DNA of 64,000 nt, taken from assembly GCF_027307225.1 (NCBI RefSeq), contig NZ_DAHUXJ010000048.1, forward strand, positions 1 through 64,000. Reading direction: 5' to 3'. Below the pieces are notes generated by a model that was given only the letters and a program-made list of their open reading frames with translations, made no database searches and had not been told where the DNA came from. Both the position numbers and the translations under genes were made by a program. Position 1 is the stretch's first letter. Each line of letters begins with the position of its first letter. This stretch comes from Bradyrhizobium sp. GTDB taxonomy: Bacteria; Pseudomonadota; Alphaproteobacteria; Rhizobiales; Xanthobacteraceae. Shown here piece by piece: positions 19,501 through 28,051 of the stretch.

Positions 19501-19902
19501 CATGAAGCTGAATCCCATCGAACTCGGAAGGAACATGGAAGTGGCGTCCATTTCACCGTCGACTTCCGGCGTATCGTCCACTGCGGTTTCCGTGGCGGCG
19601 GCCTCGTCGCTCGCTGCGTCGGAAACCGCCTCTTCGTCCGCTTCCGCCGTGATATCGTCCGCAGCATCGATCCCGGCGGCATCTTCCGCGGCGCCTAGAG
19701 AGCCGGAATAGGTCACGCCCCGTGGGAAAAGGATTCCGCAAGCGTACCGGTAGCGTGGGGGATCCTGAGGTCGGAGGATCTCCTCCCCGTTCAGTTGAAC
19801 CAGCGGGTAGCCCGGCGAGGGTCCGACCAGTTCCGAGCGCAAAGCATCGAGAACCGTTTGCCGCACTTCCGTAGGAGTTGCCGCCTTCTTTCCAATGATC
19901 AT
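16501..19902 (-). CDS. drmA: DISARM helicase DrmA
   Basis: 1133 residues from the ATG at 19902, which overlaps the upstream stop by four bases and follows GGGAG. The N-terminal 480 residues hold an acidic Ala/Glu stretch and beta-rich parts. The helicase core then follows: Walker A IWFPTGGGKTEAYLG (about residue 494), a DExH box as SLIIQDELHLISGPLGSM (about 700), motif III ASTATI, and motifs V-VI in NMIQVGLDVPRLSLMCVVGQ and YIQASSRVGRGKG (about 950). This matches the superfamily 2 helicase DrmA, which translocates on DNA and, with DrmB, is the core of DISARM. An alternative is a generic DUF1998-linked helicase, but pairing with DrmB and a C5-methyltransferase favours DISARM. Confidence 0.88.
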   Translation of the reverse strand: MIIGKKAATPTEVRQTVLDALRSELVGPSPGYPLVQLNGEEILRPQDPPRYRYACGILFPRGVTYSGSLGAAEDAAGIDAADDITAEADEEAVSDAASDEAAATETAVDDTPEVDGEMDATSMFLPSSMGFSFMADVVGGIRIEASWGTYSKQEIDGYPGLLQPEGAKPGRKSELWFRIPGNKTVTLSEKDLGSGKFSEKISAVGSEGDLYLDVVSRPWNGRRLITVTLINGTPTSKPINEKCFFQSKCAVFPEGNSRIHPYPGRPERDQDPEERSLSLLYRHRPNYAIGHGCSVDWRVEDRTVREISTDVLPVFEQAPILPRDTLDKVELSMKRLADGDRADIVAACSALAEEYRKWIGEREKQIEADGTLTPELKVTANSHMDVCRECLSRIESGTKILGADDMALDAFRLMNRAMLEQRDHYNLSVMGRQWVEGPAGSPVSEPAYVPPVYSNTTWRPFQLAFILMNIRGFAEAEHADRKVVDVIWFPTGGGKTEAYLGLAAFVILLRRLKKAEDAGTTVLMRYTLRLLTTQQFQRAASLICALERIRRTEPQRFGFVPITIGLWLGGAVTPNRHSDAVQQYSRLSREGGANPFIILACPWCGAQMGAQRYGAVTRVFGYKLEKRPGTEGRVRFVCDDAACDFSGPAGLPLEVVDEGIYERPPTLVIGTVDKFAMMPWEPRSRSLFGIDNPETAGPPSLIIQDELHLISGPLGSMVGHYETVIDEFTTHPKTGIPAKIVASTATIARAEEQIKNVYGRRAKLFPPQGLVAGESFFAFEGEPAAGRAYVGVLATALPSHVTAQKVVLATLLQATALVDGPDSAVDPYWTLMVYFNSLRELGRASTLVQADIREHLNSLWDRIGLMEAMLPGSKPLRRFINNFDELTSRLRSSDIPAILQKLFNPKGKDVVDLCYATNMIQVGLDVPRLSLMCVVGQPKGASEYIQASSRVGRGKGTPGLVVTNYNPFKPRDRSHFESFRSFHENAYKFVEATSVTPFSIPVCERAIHALAVSLARFRYPELRDSPVRGVAARRADIVRTIVERIKIVAPDELGRATTILDRFLDDWERRKPQFYGGIGGQQDDPLLWPAGKPIRPDIAYLGPSLKQTPSSMRNVDAECVAVPIQAYGAEATT

Positions 19903-21647
19903 TTGGCTCCCGCCATCGTTTGTGCCCGAGCCCAATCGGCTATGCGCTGATTGATCCTGCCACGAGCCTCTTCGGGGCAGATTACGAAGAGCCGCACGCG
20001 TGCGCGGGACATCGCGACGTAAAGCAACGAATCCGTTTCGTCGGATCCGGAAGCACCCGCGTCGATCACGATGACGACCGGCCGTTCGAGCCCTTTGAAG
20101 GAGTGAATGGTCGAATAGGCGAGCTCGCCGGCTCCTGCTGACGAAGTATCCCTCAAGCGCCACCCCCCGAGAGCTTTCGAATCCTTGACCGACGAGTTCT
20201 CCCGCCTTCTATGGCCCAGCAGCACAACATCTTGGGCCGGGTAGCCCGCCGTCCGCAGAACGGTCACGATGTGCGACGCACGCGCGATGGCGGCGTCATT
20301 GCTTGCCTCGAAGAACACCTCGACCAGGTCACCATCGACCTGCTTGTCGCTCACCTTCGTACCGGTGAAGCCGCACATCAGATCCGTCTGCATGGCGATG
20401 CGGCGCGTGTTGCGGCAGTTGATGCTCAAGGCGAAAGTCGGAGCTCCGGCAAACGCCGATCTCAACCTCTCGAGCGTGTCTGCGGACTTTCCGTAGAGTG
20501 CCTGCCTTGTGAAGTCGCCAAGTAGTATTGTCCGAGCGTCGACGGCACCCCCCGTGAAGGCCTTGAGAACGTCGGCAAGCCTTTCGGCTTCGAAGTCCTG
20601 CGCCTCATCTATGATGACCGCATCGAATCGTTCGTCAGCCTCCTCGACCGCCAAGGCTCCGAGATCGAAATAGATCCGGCCGTAGAGATCTGCGTCGTCT
20701 TCGCCGGTCGCCGCGGGAAGTTCGTCGGCGAACGACGACGAACTTATGCGGTCTCGCAGCAGCGCGTGCATGTGGCCGGCGACTATGCCGGACAGGCCTT
20801 GATCGTCGACGTATTTCCTGAGCCAGTACCCTAGGTTCCTGTTGAAGCAGGCCAGGAGCACCCTTTTTCCCTGAAGGGAAAGCCTACGCGCGGCTTCCAT
20901 GCCGATGTTGGTCTTACCCGTTCCCGCGGGTCCCTTCACGATGCAGACTTGATTGTCGGCGATCGCGTCGAGGACGCCATACTGTTCTTCCGTGAGTGCG
21001 AGGATTCTGCGCTCCGTCTCCAGAATGCTGGTCGCGGGCACGATGATCCTGTCGAAATCGGGCCTCAGGAACGACAACAATCGACGGCACGTCGCGCCGG
21101 TCGGCGGACACAGATCGCGCCGCTCGGAGAGGTTAACGAGCGATGGGGCGTTCCGGATTTTCTCCACAAAATCCGCGGCCATGTCCCTCTGGTCGATCAC
21201 CTCGTCTCGCGTGAACTCCGGCGTGACCGGCGGGCAGTCGACATCCGGCAGTATCACGATCCAGCCGATCGGACACCTCGACTCCCACGAGCCCACGCCG
21301 AACTTGAGATCCAGCGAGCGATCGAGCTTCCACATTCCCTTCTGCGCCTGGCTGAAGGGGCTTCGCTTGAGGCGCTCCTGAACCGTCGCCCCGAAGCGCT
21401 GGGTGAACCACGTCCCGTCCTTGTGCGTGACCCTGCCGCCCTTGACCTCAGCGCAGACGACTCCGAACTCCGGAATGATGATGACGAAATCGATCTCGCC
21501 GAACTCGCCCGTCCAGCCGCTCGAAATTCCGAGCGAATGAAGGATCGTCCACTTCTCGGTGCCCGGTGCGACCTTAAATGCGTAGAAAACGCGCTTCTCG
21601 GAGCCCGGCGCGTCCGCAGCGGGAAGCGGTGGAATCATGGTGGCCAT
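19899..21647 (-). CDS. NERD-nuclease/UvrD-type helicase fusion
   Basis: 582 residues. The N-terminus is a NERD domain: GEIDFVIIIPEFGVVCAEVK keeps the nuclease triad Asp53, Glu67 and Lys69. A superfamily 1 helicase follows: Walker A VKGPAGTGKT (about residue 240), Walker B VIIDEAQDFEAE (about 343), SINCRNTRRIA, TIHSFKGLERPVV and YVAMSRARVRLFV. Such NERD-helicases occur in defence islands and are presumed to unwind and cut DNA. Here the gene starts one base after the stop of the giant protein gene and ends in a four-base overlap with drmA, so it is an integral member of the operon. It could fill the nuclease role of the absent DrmC; this is inference. Confidence 0.87.
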   Translation of the reverse strand: MATMIPPLPAADAPGSEKRVFYAFKVAPGTEKWTILHSLGISSGWTGEFGEIDFVIIIPEFGVVCAEVKGGRVTHKDGTWFTQRFGATVQERLKRSPFSQAQKGMWKLDRSLDLKFGVGSWESRCPIGWIVILPDVDCPPVTPEFTRDEVIDQRDMAADFVEKIRNAPSLVNLSERRDLCPPTGATCRRLLSFLRPDFDRIIVPATSILETERRILALTEEQYGVLDAIADNQVCIVKGPAGTGKTNIGMEAARRLSLQGKRVLLACFNRNLGYWLRKYVDDQGLSGIVAGHMHALLRDRISSSSFADELPAATGEDDADLYGRIYFDLGALAVEEADERFDAVIIDEAQDFEAERLADVLKAFTGGAVDARTILLGDFTRQALYGKSADTLERLRSAFAGAPTFALSINCRNTRRIAMQTDLMCGFTGTKVSDKQVDGDLVEVFFEASNDAAIARASHIVTVLRTAGYPAQDVVLLGHRRRENSSVKDSKALGGWRLRDTSSAGAGELAYSTIHSFKGLERPVVIVIDAGASGSDETDSLLYVAMSRARVRLFVICPEEARGRINQRIADWARAQTMAGAK

Positions 21648-21648
21648 G

Positions 21649-24600
21649 TCAGGCTGCCATCACTTTCAGCCGCTCGTCGAACATGCGATCTTGCCACGCG
21701 CTGTTCGTCCATTGCAGGCGGTTCACTATGCCTGCCGGACAACTTCGATGGCCGGGCTCCACCTCCGCGACTTCCAGAATCCAGACGGTCCCAAGATCGA
21801 ACTCGACCGCTGTCTCGTTCTCACTCGGCTCTAGCAGCATCCGACCGCATCGCGCCACCAGATCGTTCGTTAGTCGCATGCCGGCGGACAAGTGGTGGCC
21901 GCGCAATTCCGAGATGGCGTTCCAACAGTCCTTCCAGTCTGCGACGGTTCTGGCTTCCGAGGGGAATGCGCGGGCGATCGCGAGAACATCGTCTTCCGAC
22001 CTGGGGCCGATGAGGTTCCTGTTCGTTACCCATGAACGCAGGGTGACGATGTGCCGCTGCAGTCCGCAGTCCTGGAGCTTCCTCGCAATGCGGCCCGCGT
22101 CCGTTCCCCATTCCCTCAAGGCATCCCGCCACAACGAGGCCTTTTCCCAAAGCCGGTCGTATCGCTCCTGCCCGCAGCTCTGCTGGGCAATCGCCTTGAT
22201 GACATCTTTCTCGCCGCCCTCCCGAACGATGATGCGCATTCCGGGCTTGAGGTCGGCCACCTCCACGTATTCGACGCCGGATTTCGATCGGTCGTTGCCA
22301 GCTTGCAGCAGGCAAACAGGACGATAGTCTGCGGCCATAGGCATCCAGGATCGTCCGACGAAGCGTACGATCTGCGCGTCCTCGCTGTGTTCGTCGTGCT
22401 CGAGCTCCCTGATCTGGATCGGCCGTCTGCTGTCCCGTCCGGCAGCCCAGATACGATCGATGGGATCGAGTGTCGCCTCGTCGGCTACGGGCCCGAGGTC
22501 TTCGCTGACCGCGCCGAAGCGTGGTGGACCGAACGCACTGCTCGGAAGCGTCGTGAGCGTCGCACGCACGGAGGCATCGACCTCAAGTCTCCTCTTCTGC
22601 GAGGCGCGCCACCGCATTCTTCGCCGGTAGATGTCGACCTCGAAATCGTATCCGGCCATGACTATGGCTTTCGACGGCCACGGATCGATGAACTTCTCGA
22701 ACATGTCCCGGCGAAGCAGCGAGAACGAAATGACGTCCGGAGAATACTCGCCATCGGCGAGTTCCGACGCCAGCCTGCACTGAAGGCTGATGCCATTCGC
22801 GGCAAGAAACTCGTCGGCCTCTTCCCTGCTTTGACGCGAGCCCGTGACGAGAACCTGCTTTCTGGCGGGGTTCGTCGCATCCTTCGCGAGTTGCAGTAGC
22901 GCGTCGCCTTTCGGTGTGACGCCTCCGTCTACGCATACGAGCGCGAAGTTCTCCACGTCCTCGACGAAGGAATCCAGTGTCTCGGCGGCCGATTTTCCAA
23001 GGAAACGCGTTACATGGCCGCGTTCATCGCGCAGTCGTCGAAGCACCGCCTCGAAAGCGTACAGGCGTTCGCCTTTCGGCGGAGCAAGCCAGCTGGACGC
23101 CTGGAAGAAGGTGGACCGAACCGCATCCCCGATCGCCTGGAATCTCTCGTCGTCGACGACAGCTTCGGAATTGAGGATATCCGATATCTCGCCGAGCTTC
23201 GCGTAGGCCGACCCGAGATGCGGCGCCGACTTCGGCATGTATGAGAATGCAGGTCGACGCTCCGCAAGCGAACTGTGCCGGGTTCTGTCGAGGCCCGGGA
23301 TTCCGGTGCGGATGCCGACATCGTCCTTGTCGTCCACCAGTTCGTTGGGGGTAGGCTCCCATACCTTCCAGCCATGTCGCCGGAGCTGCAGCGCGTCGCC
23401 CCTTCGCCGTGCATCGACAAGCAGGATCAGGCGTTGCCGCTCCCCGACGCGATTGGCCAGTTCGACATCCTTCAGGATCATATCCAGGCGATCGGTAAGG
23501 ATGATCTGCGAACCAGGCTCCACCGAAGCGGCCAGGCTCGCACGCTCGAGTTCGAAGAGATCGCGAGCTATCGCGACGAGAGGCGACCCGCCGGCTCCTT
23601 CGGGTGAGAGCGAGATCGGCTTCCCGCTGTCGTCGAAAGTGCCCCAGGCGAAGGTATCGGACAGGCGGCCCCATCCCTTTTCGCTTTCGGCGCTGGCCGA
23701 TTCGAGGTCGAGGCTTTCCAGAACGCGGTCGAATTCAGCCCTTGCACCTACGAGAAGCACGCGGTTGGTATAGAGACCCGAATTCCCGCAGCACCCAACG
23801 CCCGCGAGTTCGTCCACCTTCGTGAGCGGGGGTGCTTTCGGCCTGATCGTCGGATTGCTTTTCGGAAGCTGGCGTTGCGTGGGCTCATACCAGAAGAGTT
23901 GGCTGTTCGGCACCAAGCGCTTGCCGTCGCCGACCTGGGTCTCCTTGTCGGCGAAACCCAGATATGTGCCGTCGGTGTCGTGGACCTTGGTCTTCGCACC
24001 GACGAAAAAGACGTACCCTTCGGGCAGCGAGCGCACTCGCGCACCTGGCGTGAAATAACGCTCGATGAACTGCGCGCGGCCATTTTCGAAGTCAACAGCA
24101 AGGCATTCCAGGGCTGCGGTGATTGCCGTGAACTGGGCAACCCGGTCGACGGAAGGAAGGATGATGCAGATGGGATCTGCATACTCCGTGTTCAGCGCGG
24201 TCGCCGCGACCAGCCGTGCGACATGAGGCAGCACTATCTTCTGGCCATCGACCGAAAGCCGCATGCCATCAAGGAGCTTTGGCGCGACCCGCACCTTCCG
24301 CAATCGAGTGGGCTCCGAACATGGCGCGGCGGCGGCCGCCTCGGGAAAAGCCGGAATAACCACCTCATCGGCGTCCGGTTCGTGGGTCTCGACTGCCGCT
24401 GCTGCGGGAGCCTCGGTGGCGCACGAAGCGGCAGATTCCAGCGCAGTCTGGAGCGAAGGTTCCTGATCGACGGGGGTGTCAATCGAGAACGCCGGTGGCG
24501 TTTCGACATCGCGGCGAGTGCCGTCTGGAGGCGTGTCGTCCGGCTCTACTGGTGGCGGACTCGGGTCAAAGGCCCTTACGATCGAAAGAAGTCGGTTGTC

Positions 24601-26826
24601 CCTGCCGATCGCTCGTTCTTCGAGGAGCCGAGCATATTCGTCGGGATCCCTTTCCGTCCCAACCCAGTCCACGACGGGACGCCAGCCCATCTCGGCAAGC
24701 CTTGTTGTCGTATACGCGACGGTGGCGTCGGTTCTGTCGTCGAGGACACGAGGCTCCTCGACGATCACTGCGACGCGGCCGCCCTTCTCGATGACCGTTC
24801 CTTCGAGTGCGGATTGAAGCACCTGCCAGCCCAAGGACTCTGCCTGAATCGCAGCTTTCGTCTCCGCCTTGCGCTCAAGCCGATTCCGCTGATCGGAATG
24901 ACAGAGGACGATCAGCCCTTTTTTTGCACGGCGAGCGAGCGGTGGCAGATTCTCATCCGTCAGTTCCGCGACGCCCGTCACCAGGAAGTCGACGGCTGCG
25001 TCACTTGAAGACGCCGCGGTGTCGAAGCCAGCCTCCTGAAGGTTTTTGGCAAGCTTACCAGCCAGGACCTCCAGTTCTCCGACGCTCAACCTCGGCACCG
25101 TTCGCACGATCACGCCGACGCTGTCGGGGCTTCCGAGCCACCGGCCCGGCTGCCCGAGGGCGGCATCGGCAAGTTCCGCATCCTTCTGCAGGTGCGGTGT
25201 GCGCAACGAAAAGGCGCCTTCGCCGCCGGATCGGCCGATCCTGTGGACGACGGCTGAGCATGCGGCGATTGCAGCCTCCTCGGAGACGAAATCCTCGGCG
25301 TCATCGACCACGACGACGTCGAACTTGCCTCCGGCCGCGGCGACTTGCGCGACATCTTCGACGGTGCGAGCCCGGACCACGGCAGAGGGCCATGCATCGA
25401 ATCGACCGCCCGCCTTGAAGTCGACGACGTCCAGCAGAAGATCGAGAACTGGAGGATGGTGGCTTGAAGCACGATCCGATGAAATCGAAACCGCCGGAGC
25501 GCTGGAAAGCGCGGCCTCGACGCGCGCTTCGAAGTCGGGCGGCGCTTCTAGCGGATCACCGAATCCGGTCTGCGTGAACAGCTGCCGTAGTTGTCGCGCC
25601 TCGTCCGCCGACCTCTCGCGCAGGGTTGGCGAGCCGGCCTGATCCAGAATCGTGAGGGCTGACTCGACGGGAGATTTCTCCAACCGATCGACCATTGCAG
25701 GGGAGAGCCGCGAGCGAAGTTGCGCAAGTCGGGACGGAAGGGATCGGGACGCCGAACGGGCCTCGCGAATCCGTTGTGAAAATTCGGTCGGATTGCTGCT
25801 TGGAATCGGCTCGTTGATTTCGCTCGCCTGCAGGCTTTGCAGCGTCCGGCTACCGAAACGACGCAGCATTGGTTCGAGCGATCTGCCGTCCTGCTGATAG
25901 TCGCGGAGAGCCGCCTGGAACTGGCGAAGCGCATCTGATGCCCCTTCTCGGGGACGCATCCGGATGAAGTACTCGACCGCCTTGGCGCCATCAGCGTCGG
26001 GCTGTGCCTGCACGGCGGCTTGAAGATTTCCATGCTTGCGGACCAGGTCGATGGCGTCTGCCATTACCCTCGCCATCCAGTCCGCATGCTGCCGATATTC
26101 GGCGACGGTCTTTTCGGTGTTGACCGATCTCTTGAGTCGCGAAACGACGGCCGAAGCCAACTGCTCGTCTCTCTCTTCGCGACGCGCGGCCCTCATTCTC
26201 CCTAGTTGCAATTCGAATTGCACGTCGTCCGCACTGAGCAGCGCCTGCGCGCGTTCGTTTGGCGGCACCTCGGACGCCCCGCTCTCAAGTATCTGCGCGA
26301 CGTCGGCAAGAGAACGGCCCGACCGCGCGTTGCCGGACCAAAGCTGGTCGGCAAGCTTCGTCGCATCTTCCAGCACGACACCGGCGAGGTCACGGGTCGC
26401 CTCGCTTGGTGGATTGGCGGCACCGGCTTCTTCAATTTCCGCCGCGGTAAGGCCATGCGTTTGCGAAAGGTTGCGTACGCGACGAAGCAGCGCCAGAGCC
26501 GTGCGCGCCGCAAAGGGATCGGCATTGGCGCGGGCGCCAAGAGGATCCGCTCTTCCCACGACAGGCTTATCGGGCGCTGCAGAGACCTGATGGTGGGCTC
26601 TCTCGAAAAGGACCGGATGCACTTGCACCAACATCCGGAACGGTGATGGCTTCTCGAGAGCTGCACTTCTGCCGATGAGCAGGCATGAACGCCCGGCAGC
26701 GACGGCTTGCGTGGCGATGGCCATCGCGAGCGTCGATTTGCCCGTGCCGTCAGCACCGTCCACCGCAACGGACTCTATCGCAGCGCTGCGCAGCGCCGCG
26801 GCCTGCGTGGGATCGAGCGTAATCAT
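21649..26826 (-). CDS. Giant two-module protein: P-loop (SF1-like) module joined to a DrmE-like module
   Basis: 1725 residues. Residues 1-750 begin with a Walker A (GADGTGKST, residues 24-32) and later have VVVVDDAEDFVSEE (about 505), which looks like the DEAQD box of UvrD-type helicases with changed residues; the long helical part between is unusual. A Pro/Asp/Ala-rich linker follows (about 755-845). Residues 850-1725 resemble DISARM DrmE as I remember it: IVLPHVARLVAATAL, TNRVLLVGARAEFDRVLESL, and a C-terminal LKPGMRIIVREGGEKDVIKA with a helical end. It is the first gene of the operon. The start ATG has GGAG directly against it, so the ribosome-binding site is weak. The DrmE assignment is plausible but unproven; the N-terminal module may be a degenerate helicase or an ATP switch. 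Confidence 0.6.
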   Translation of the reverse strand: MITLDPTQAAALRSAAIESVAVDGADGTGKSTLAMAIATQAVAAGRSCLLIGRSAALEKPSPFRMLVQVHPVLFERAHHQVSAAPDKPVVGRADPLGARANADPFAARTALALLRRVRNLSQTHGLTAAEIEEAGAANPPSEATRDLAGVVLEDATKLADQLWSGNARSGRSLADVAQILESGASEVPPNERAQALLSADDVQFELQLGRMRAARREERDEQLASAVVSRLKRSVNTEKTVAEYRQHADWMARVMADAIDLVRKHGNLQAAVQAQPDADGAKAVEYFIRMRPREGASDALRQFQAALRDYQQDGRSLEPMLRRFGSRTLQSLQASEINEPIPSSNPTEFSQRIREARSASRSLPSRLAQLRSRLSPAMVDRLEKSPVESALTILDQAGSPTLRERSADEARQLRQLFTQTGFGDPLEAPPDFEARVEAALSSAPAVSISSDRASSHHPPVLDLLLDVVDFKAGGRFDAWPSAVVRARTVEDVAQVAAAGGKFDVVVVDDAEDFVSEEAAIAACSAVVHRIGRSGGEGAFSLRTPHLQKDAELADAALGQPGRWLGSPDSVGVIVRTVPRLSVGELEVLAGKLAKNLQEAGFDTAASSSDAAVDFLVTGVAELTDENLPPLARRAKKGLIVLCHSDQRNRLERKAETKAAIQAESLGWQVLQSALEGTVIEKGGRVAVIVEEPRVLDDRTDATVAYTTTRLAEMGWRPVVDWVGTERDPDEYARLLEERAIGRDNRLLSIVRAFDPSPPPVEPDDTPPDGTRRDVETPPAFSIDTPVDQEPSLQTALESAASCATEAPAAAAVETHEPDADEVVIPAFPEAAAAAPCSEPTRLRKVRVAPKLLDGMRLSVDGQKIVLPHVARLVAATALNTEYADPICIILPSVDRVAQFTAITAALECLAVDFENGRAQFIERYFTPGARVRSLPEGYVFFVGAKTKVHDTDGTYLGFADKETQVGDGKRLVPNSQLFWYEPTQRQLPKSNPTIRPKAPPLTKVDELAGVGCCGNSGLYTNRVLLVGARAEFDRVLESLDLESASAESEKGWGRLSDTFAWGTFDDSGKPISLSPEGAGGSPLVAIARDLFELERASLAASVEPGSQIILTDRLDMILKDVELANRVGERQRLILLVDARRRGDALQLRRHGWKVWEPTPNELVDDKDDVGIRTGIPGLDRTRHSSLAERRPAFSYMPKSAPHLGSAYAKLGEISDILNSEAVVDDERFQAIGDAVRSTFFQASSWLAPPKGERLYAFEAVLRRLRDERGHVTRFLGKSAAETLDSFVEDVENFALVCVDGGVTPKGDALLQLAKDATNPARKQVLVTGSRQSREEADEFLAANGISLQCRLASELADGEYSPDVISFSLLRRDMFEKFIDPWPSKAIVMAGYDFEVDIYRRRMRWRASQKRRLEVDASVRATLTTLPSSAFGPPRFGAVSEDLGPVADEATLDPIDRIWAAGRDSRRPIQIRELEHDEHSEDAQIVRFVGRSWMPMAADYRPVCLLQAGNDRSKSGVEYVEVADLKPGMRIIVREGGEKDVIKAIAQQSCGQERYDRLWEKASLWRDALREWGTDAGRIARKLQDCGLQRHIVTLRSWVTNRNLIGPRSEDDVLAIARAFPSEARTVADWKDCWNAISELRGHHLSAGMRLTNDLVARCGRMLLEPSENETAVEFDLGTVWILEVAEVEPGHRSCPAGIVNRLQWTNSAWQDRMFDERLKVMAA

Positions 26827-27188
26827 CTCCGCTTGCCCACCGAGGTTCCCAGCCGCCTCATTGATCCCTGCCCATCCAGCCTATGATGGTTGTACAAGTT
26901 TTTGCACACACGTCACGAAAGGCCAATGCGAATCCTTGAATTTCGTCATGGACTTTCGAGGGATAAGTGCACTTTTCACCGCTTTCGGCGCGAAGGGAGG
27001 CGTAACGACCGGAATTCCGTCTGCCGCGCAGGGGCCCGTCATGATCGGGCATTGGCCGCCTAGCGTATGGCATAGGGCGGCGGAACAAGTGGAAAGGTGG
27101 CGGCTACGACGATCTCGAATCCCTGCCCCGTGCTAACCGCCGGGAACGAGTGACGGCCTCAGGGATTCGTTCCGGTTGGAGAGATCTA
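26827..27188. other. Upstream region of the defence operon
   Basis: About 360 bases between the giant gene and the next plus-strand gene relic. It must hold the operon promoter for minus-strand transcription. The most AT-rich part is near 26885-26910 (GCAAAAACTTGTACAACC on the minus strand). I cannot name convincing -35 and -10 boxes. No regulator gene lies next to it. Confidence 0.35.
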
Positions 27189-27474
27189 ATGCTGATGGAT
27201 AGGCGACCCGCGATCCGGACGCTGCGCGGCTGGGCGATCTCGCTGTTGCAGGAAGCCGGCGCAATCCGCGAATGCGATCAGCATGGCTGGATGCAGGACC
27301 GTGCCGACCCCCACGCAAGCGAGCGAGCCCTCGAAGCGGCCCGCCACTATCCGCCGCCGGGGTCTCTCCCGAGGCCGCGGTGGCTGACGTGCGGGAAGTC
27401 TTGGACTCGACGGCGACACCTGTCCCGAGTGTCCGCCCGACCAGCTGGCCGCGCGGCTCGCGACGGGCTCATAA
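27189..27474 (+). pseudogene. Small rhizobial gene broken by two frameshifts
   Basis: Three frames join end to end into one familiar type of small protein. Frame A runs from the ATG at 27189 (RTLRGWAISLLQEAGAIREC) to PPPG. A one-base shift near 27362 leads to VSPEAAVADVREVLDS. A further shift near 27412 leads to GDTCPECPPDQLAARLATGS and a stop at 27474. The first shift lies in a G-run (four Gs where five would keep the frame). Restored, the protein would be about 95 residues with a CPEC motif near its end. It is either a decayed gene or affected by sequencing errors. It is convergent with the phosphoesterase gene, overlapping its stop slightly. Confidence 0.65.
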
Positions 27475-27936
27475 GTCGCCGAGATCGTGGATTTCCGGCC
27501 GCAGGTTGTCCGGCGTCACGTCGATCGTCGCAAGTGTGACGGGCAGCCCGAAGCGCCGCCGGCCCGCGCTTCCTGGATTCAGGTAGAGCACGCCGTCGGC
27601 CGTGTAGATCTTCGGCACATGGGAATGACCGGACACGACGACGTCGATGCCGCGCTCGATCGGATCGATCTGCAGAGTCTTCAGATCGTGCAGAACGTAG
27701 ATCGCTCTTCCCGCAAGTCGCACGACCTCGGTTTCAAGGTATGCAACCGCCCAGTCGTCGATATCCACGTTTCCTCGGATCGCGGTAACCGGGGCGATGC
27801 GACGCAACGCGTCTATAATTTCGGGACGTCCGATGTCGCCGCCATGAATGATGTGATCGACGCCAGCCAGGCGACGCTCCGCCTCCGGCCTGAGCAACCC
27901 GTGCGTGTCGGAGATGATCCCGATCCTGAAGGTCAT
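27469..27936 (-). CDS. Metallophosphoesterase, YfcE/MJ0936 type
   Basis: 155 residues with the ordered calcineurin-like phosphoesterase motifs: ISDTHG (first metal-binding Asp and His), IIHGGDIG, RGNVD and GHSHVPKIY, and a final LNPGSAGRRRFGLP. The length matches the short YfcE/MJ0936 family of Mn/Ni-dependent phosphodiesterases that hydrolyse phosphodiesters in vitro and have no firmly known physiological substrate. It lies between the defence operon and the TIR-like gene. No partner is evident. Confidence 0.9.
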   Translation of the reverse strand: MTFRIGIISDTHGLLRPEAERRLAGVDHIIHGGDIGRPEIIDALRRIAPVTAIRGNVDIDDWAVAYLETEVVRLAGRAIYVLHDLKTLQIDPIERGIDVVVSGHSHVPKIYTADGVLYLNPGSAGRRRFGLPVTLATIDVTPDNLRPEIHDLGDL

Positions 27937-28051
27937 CGGTGGCGGCGGCCCTTAGTGCGCCTCGGTTAATCCTCGATTTCGGCCAACCGAATCTTTCGTC
28001 AGCGCTGCTTCGGCGGAAAGTCGAACAGGTGGCGCGGACGGGGATGACCTG

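Noticed and set aside
11736..26826. A DrmC (phospholipase D-like) domain in the defence operon
   Set aside because: I looked for paired HxK motifs of the phospholipase D type in the operon proteins and saw none.
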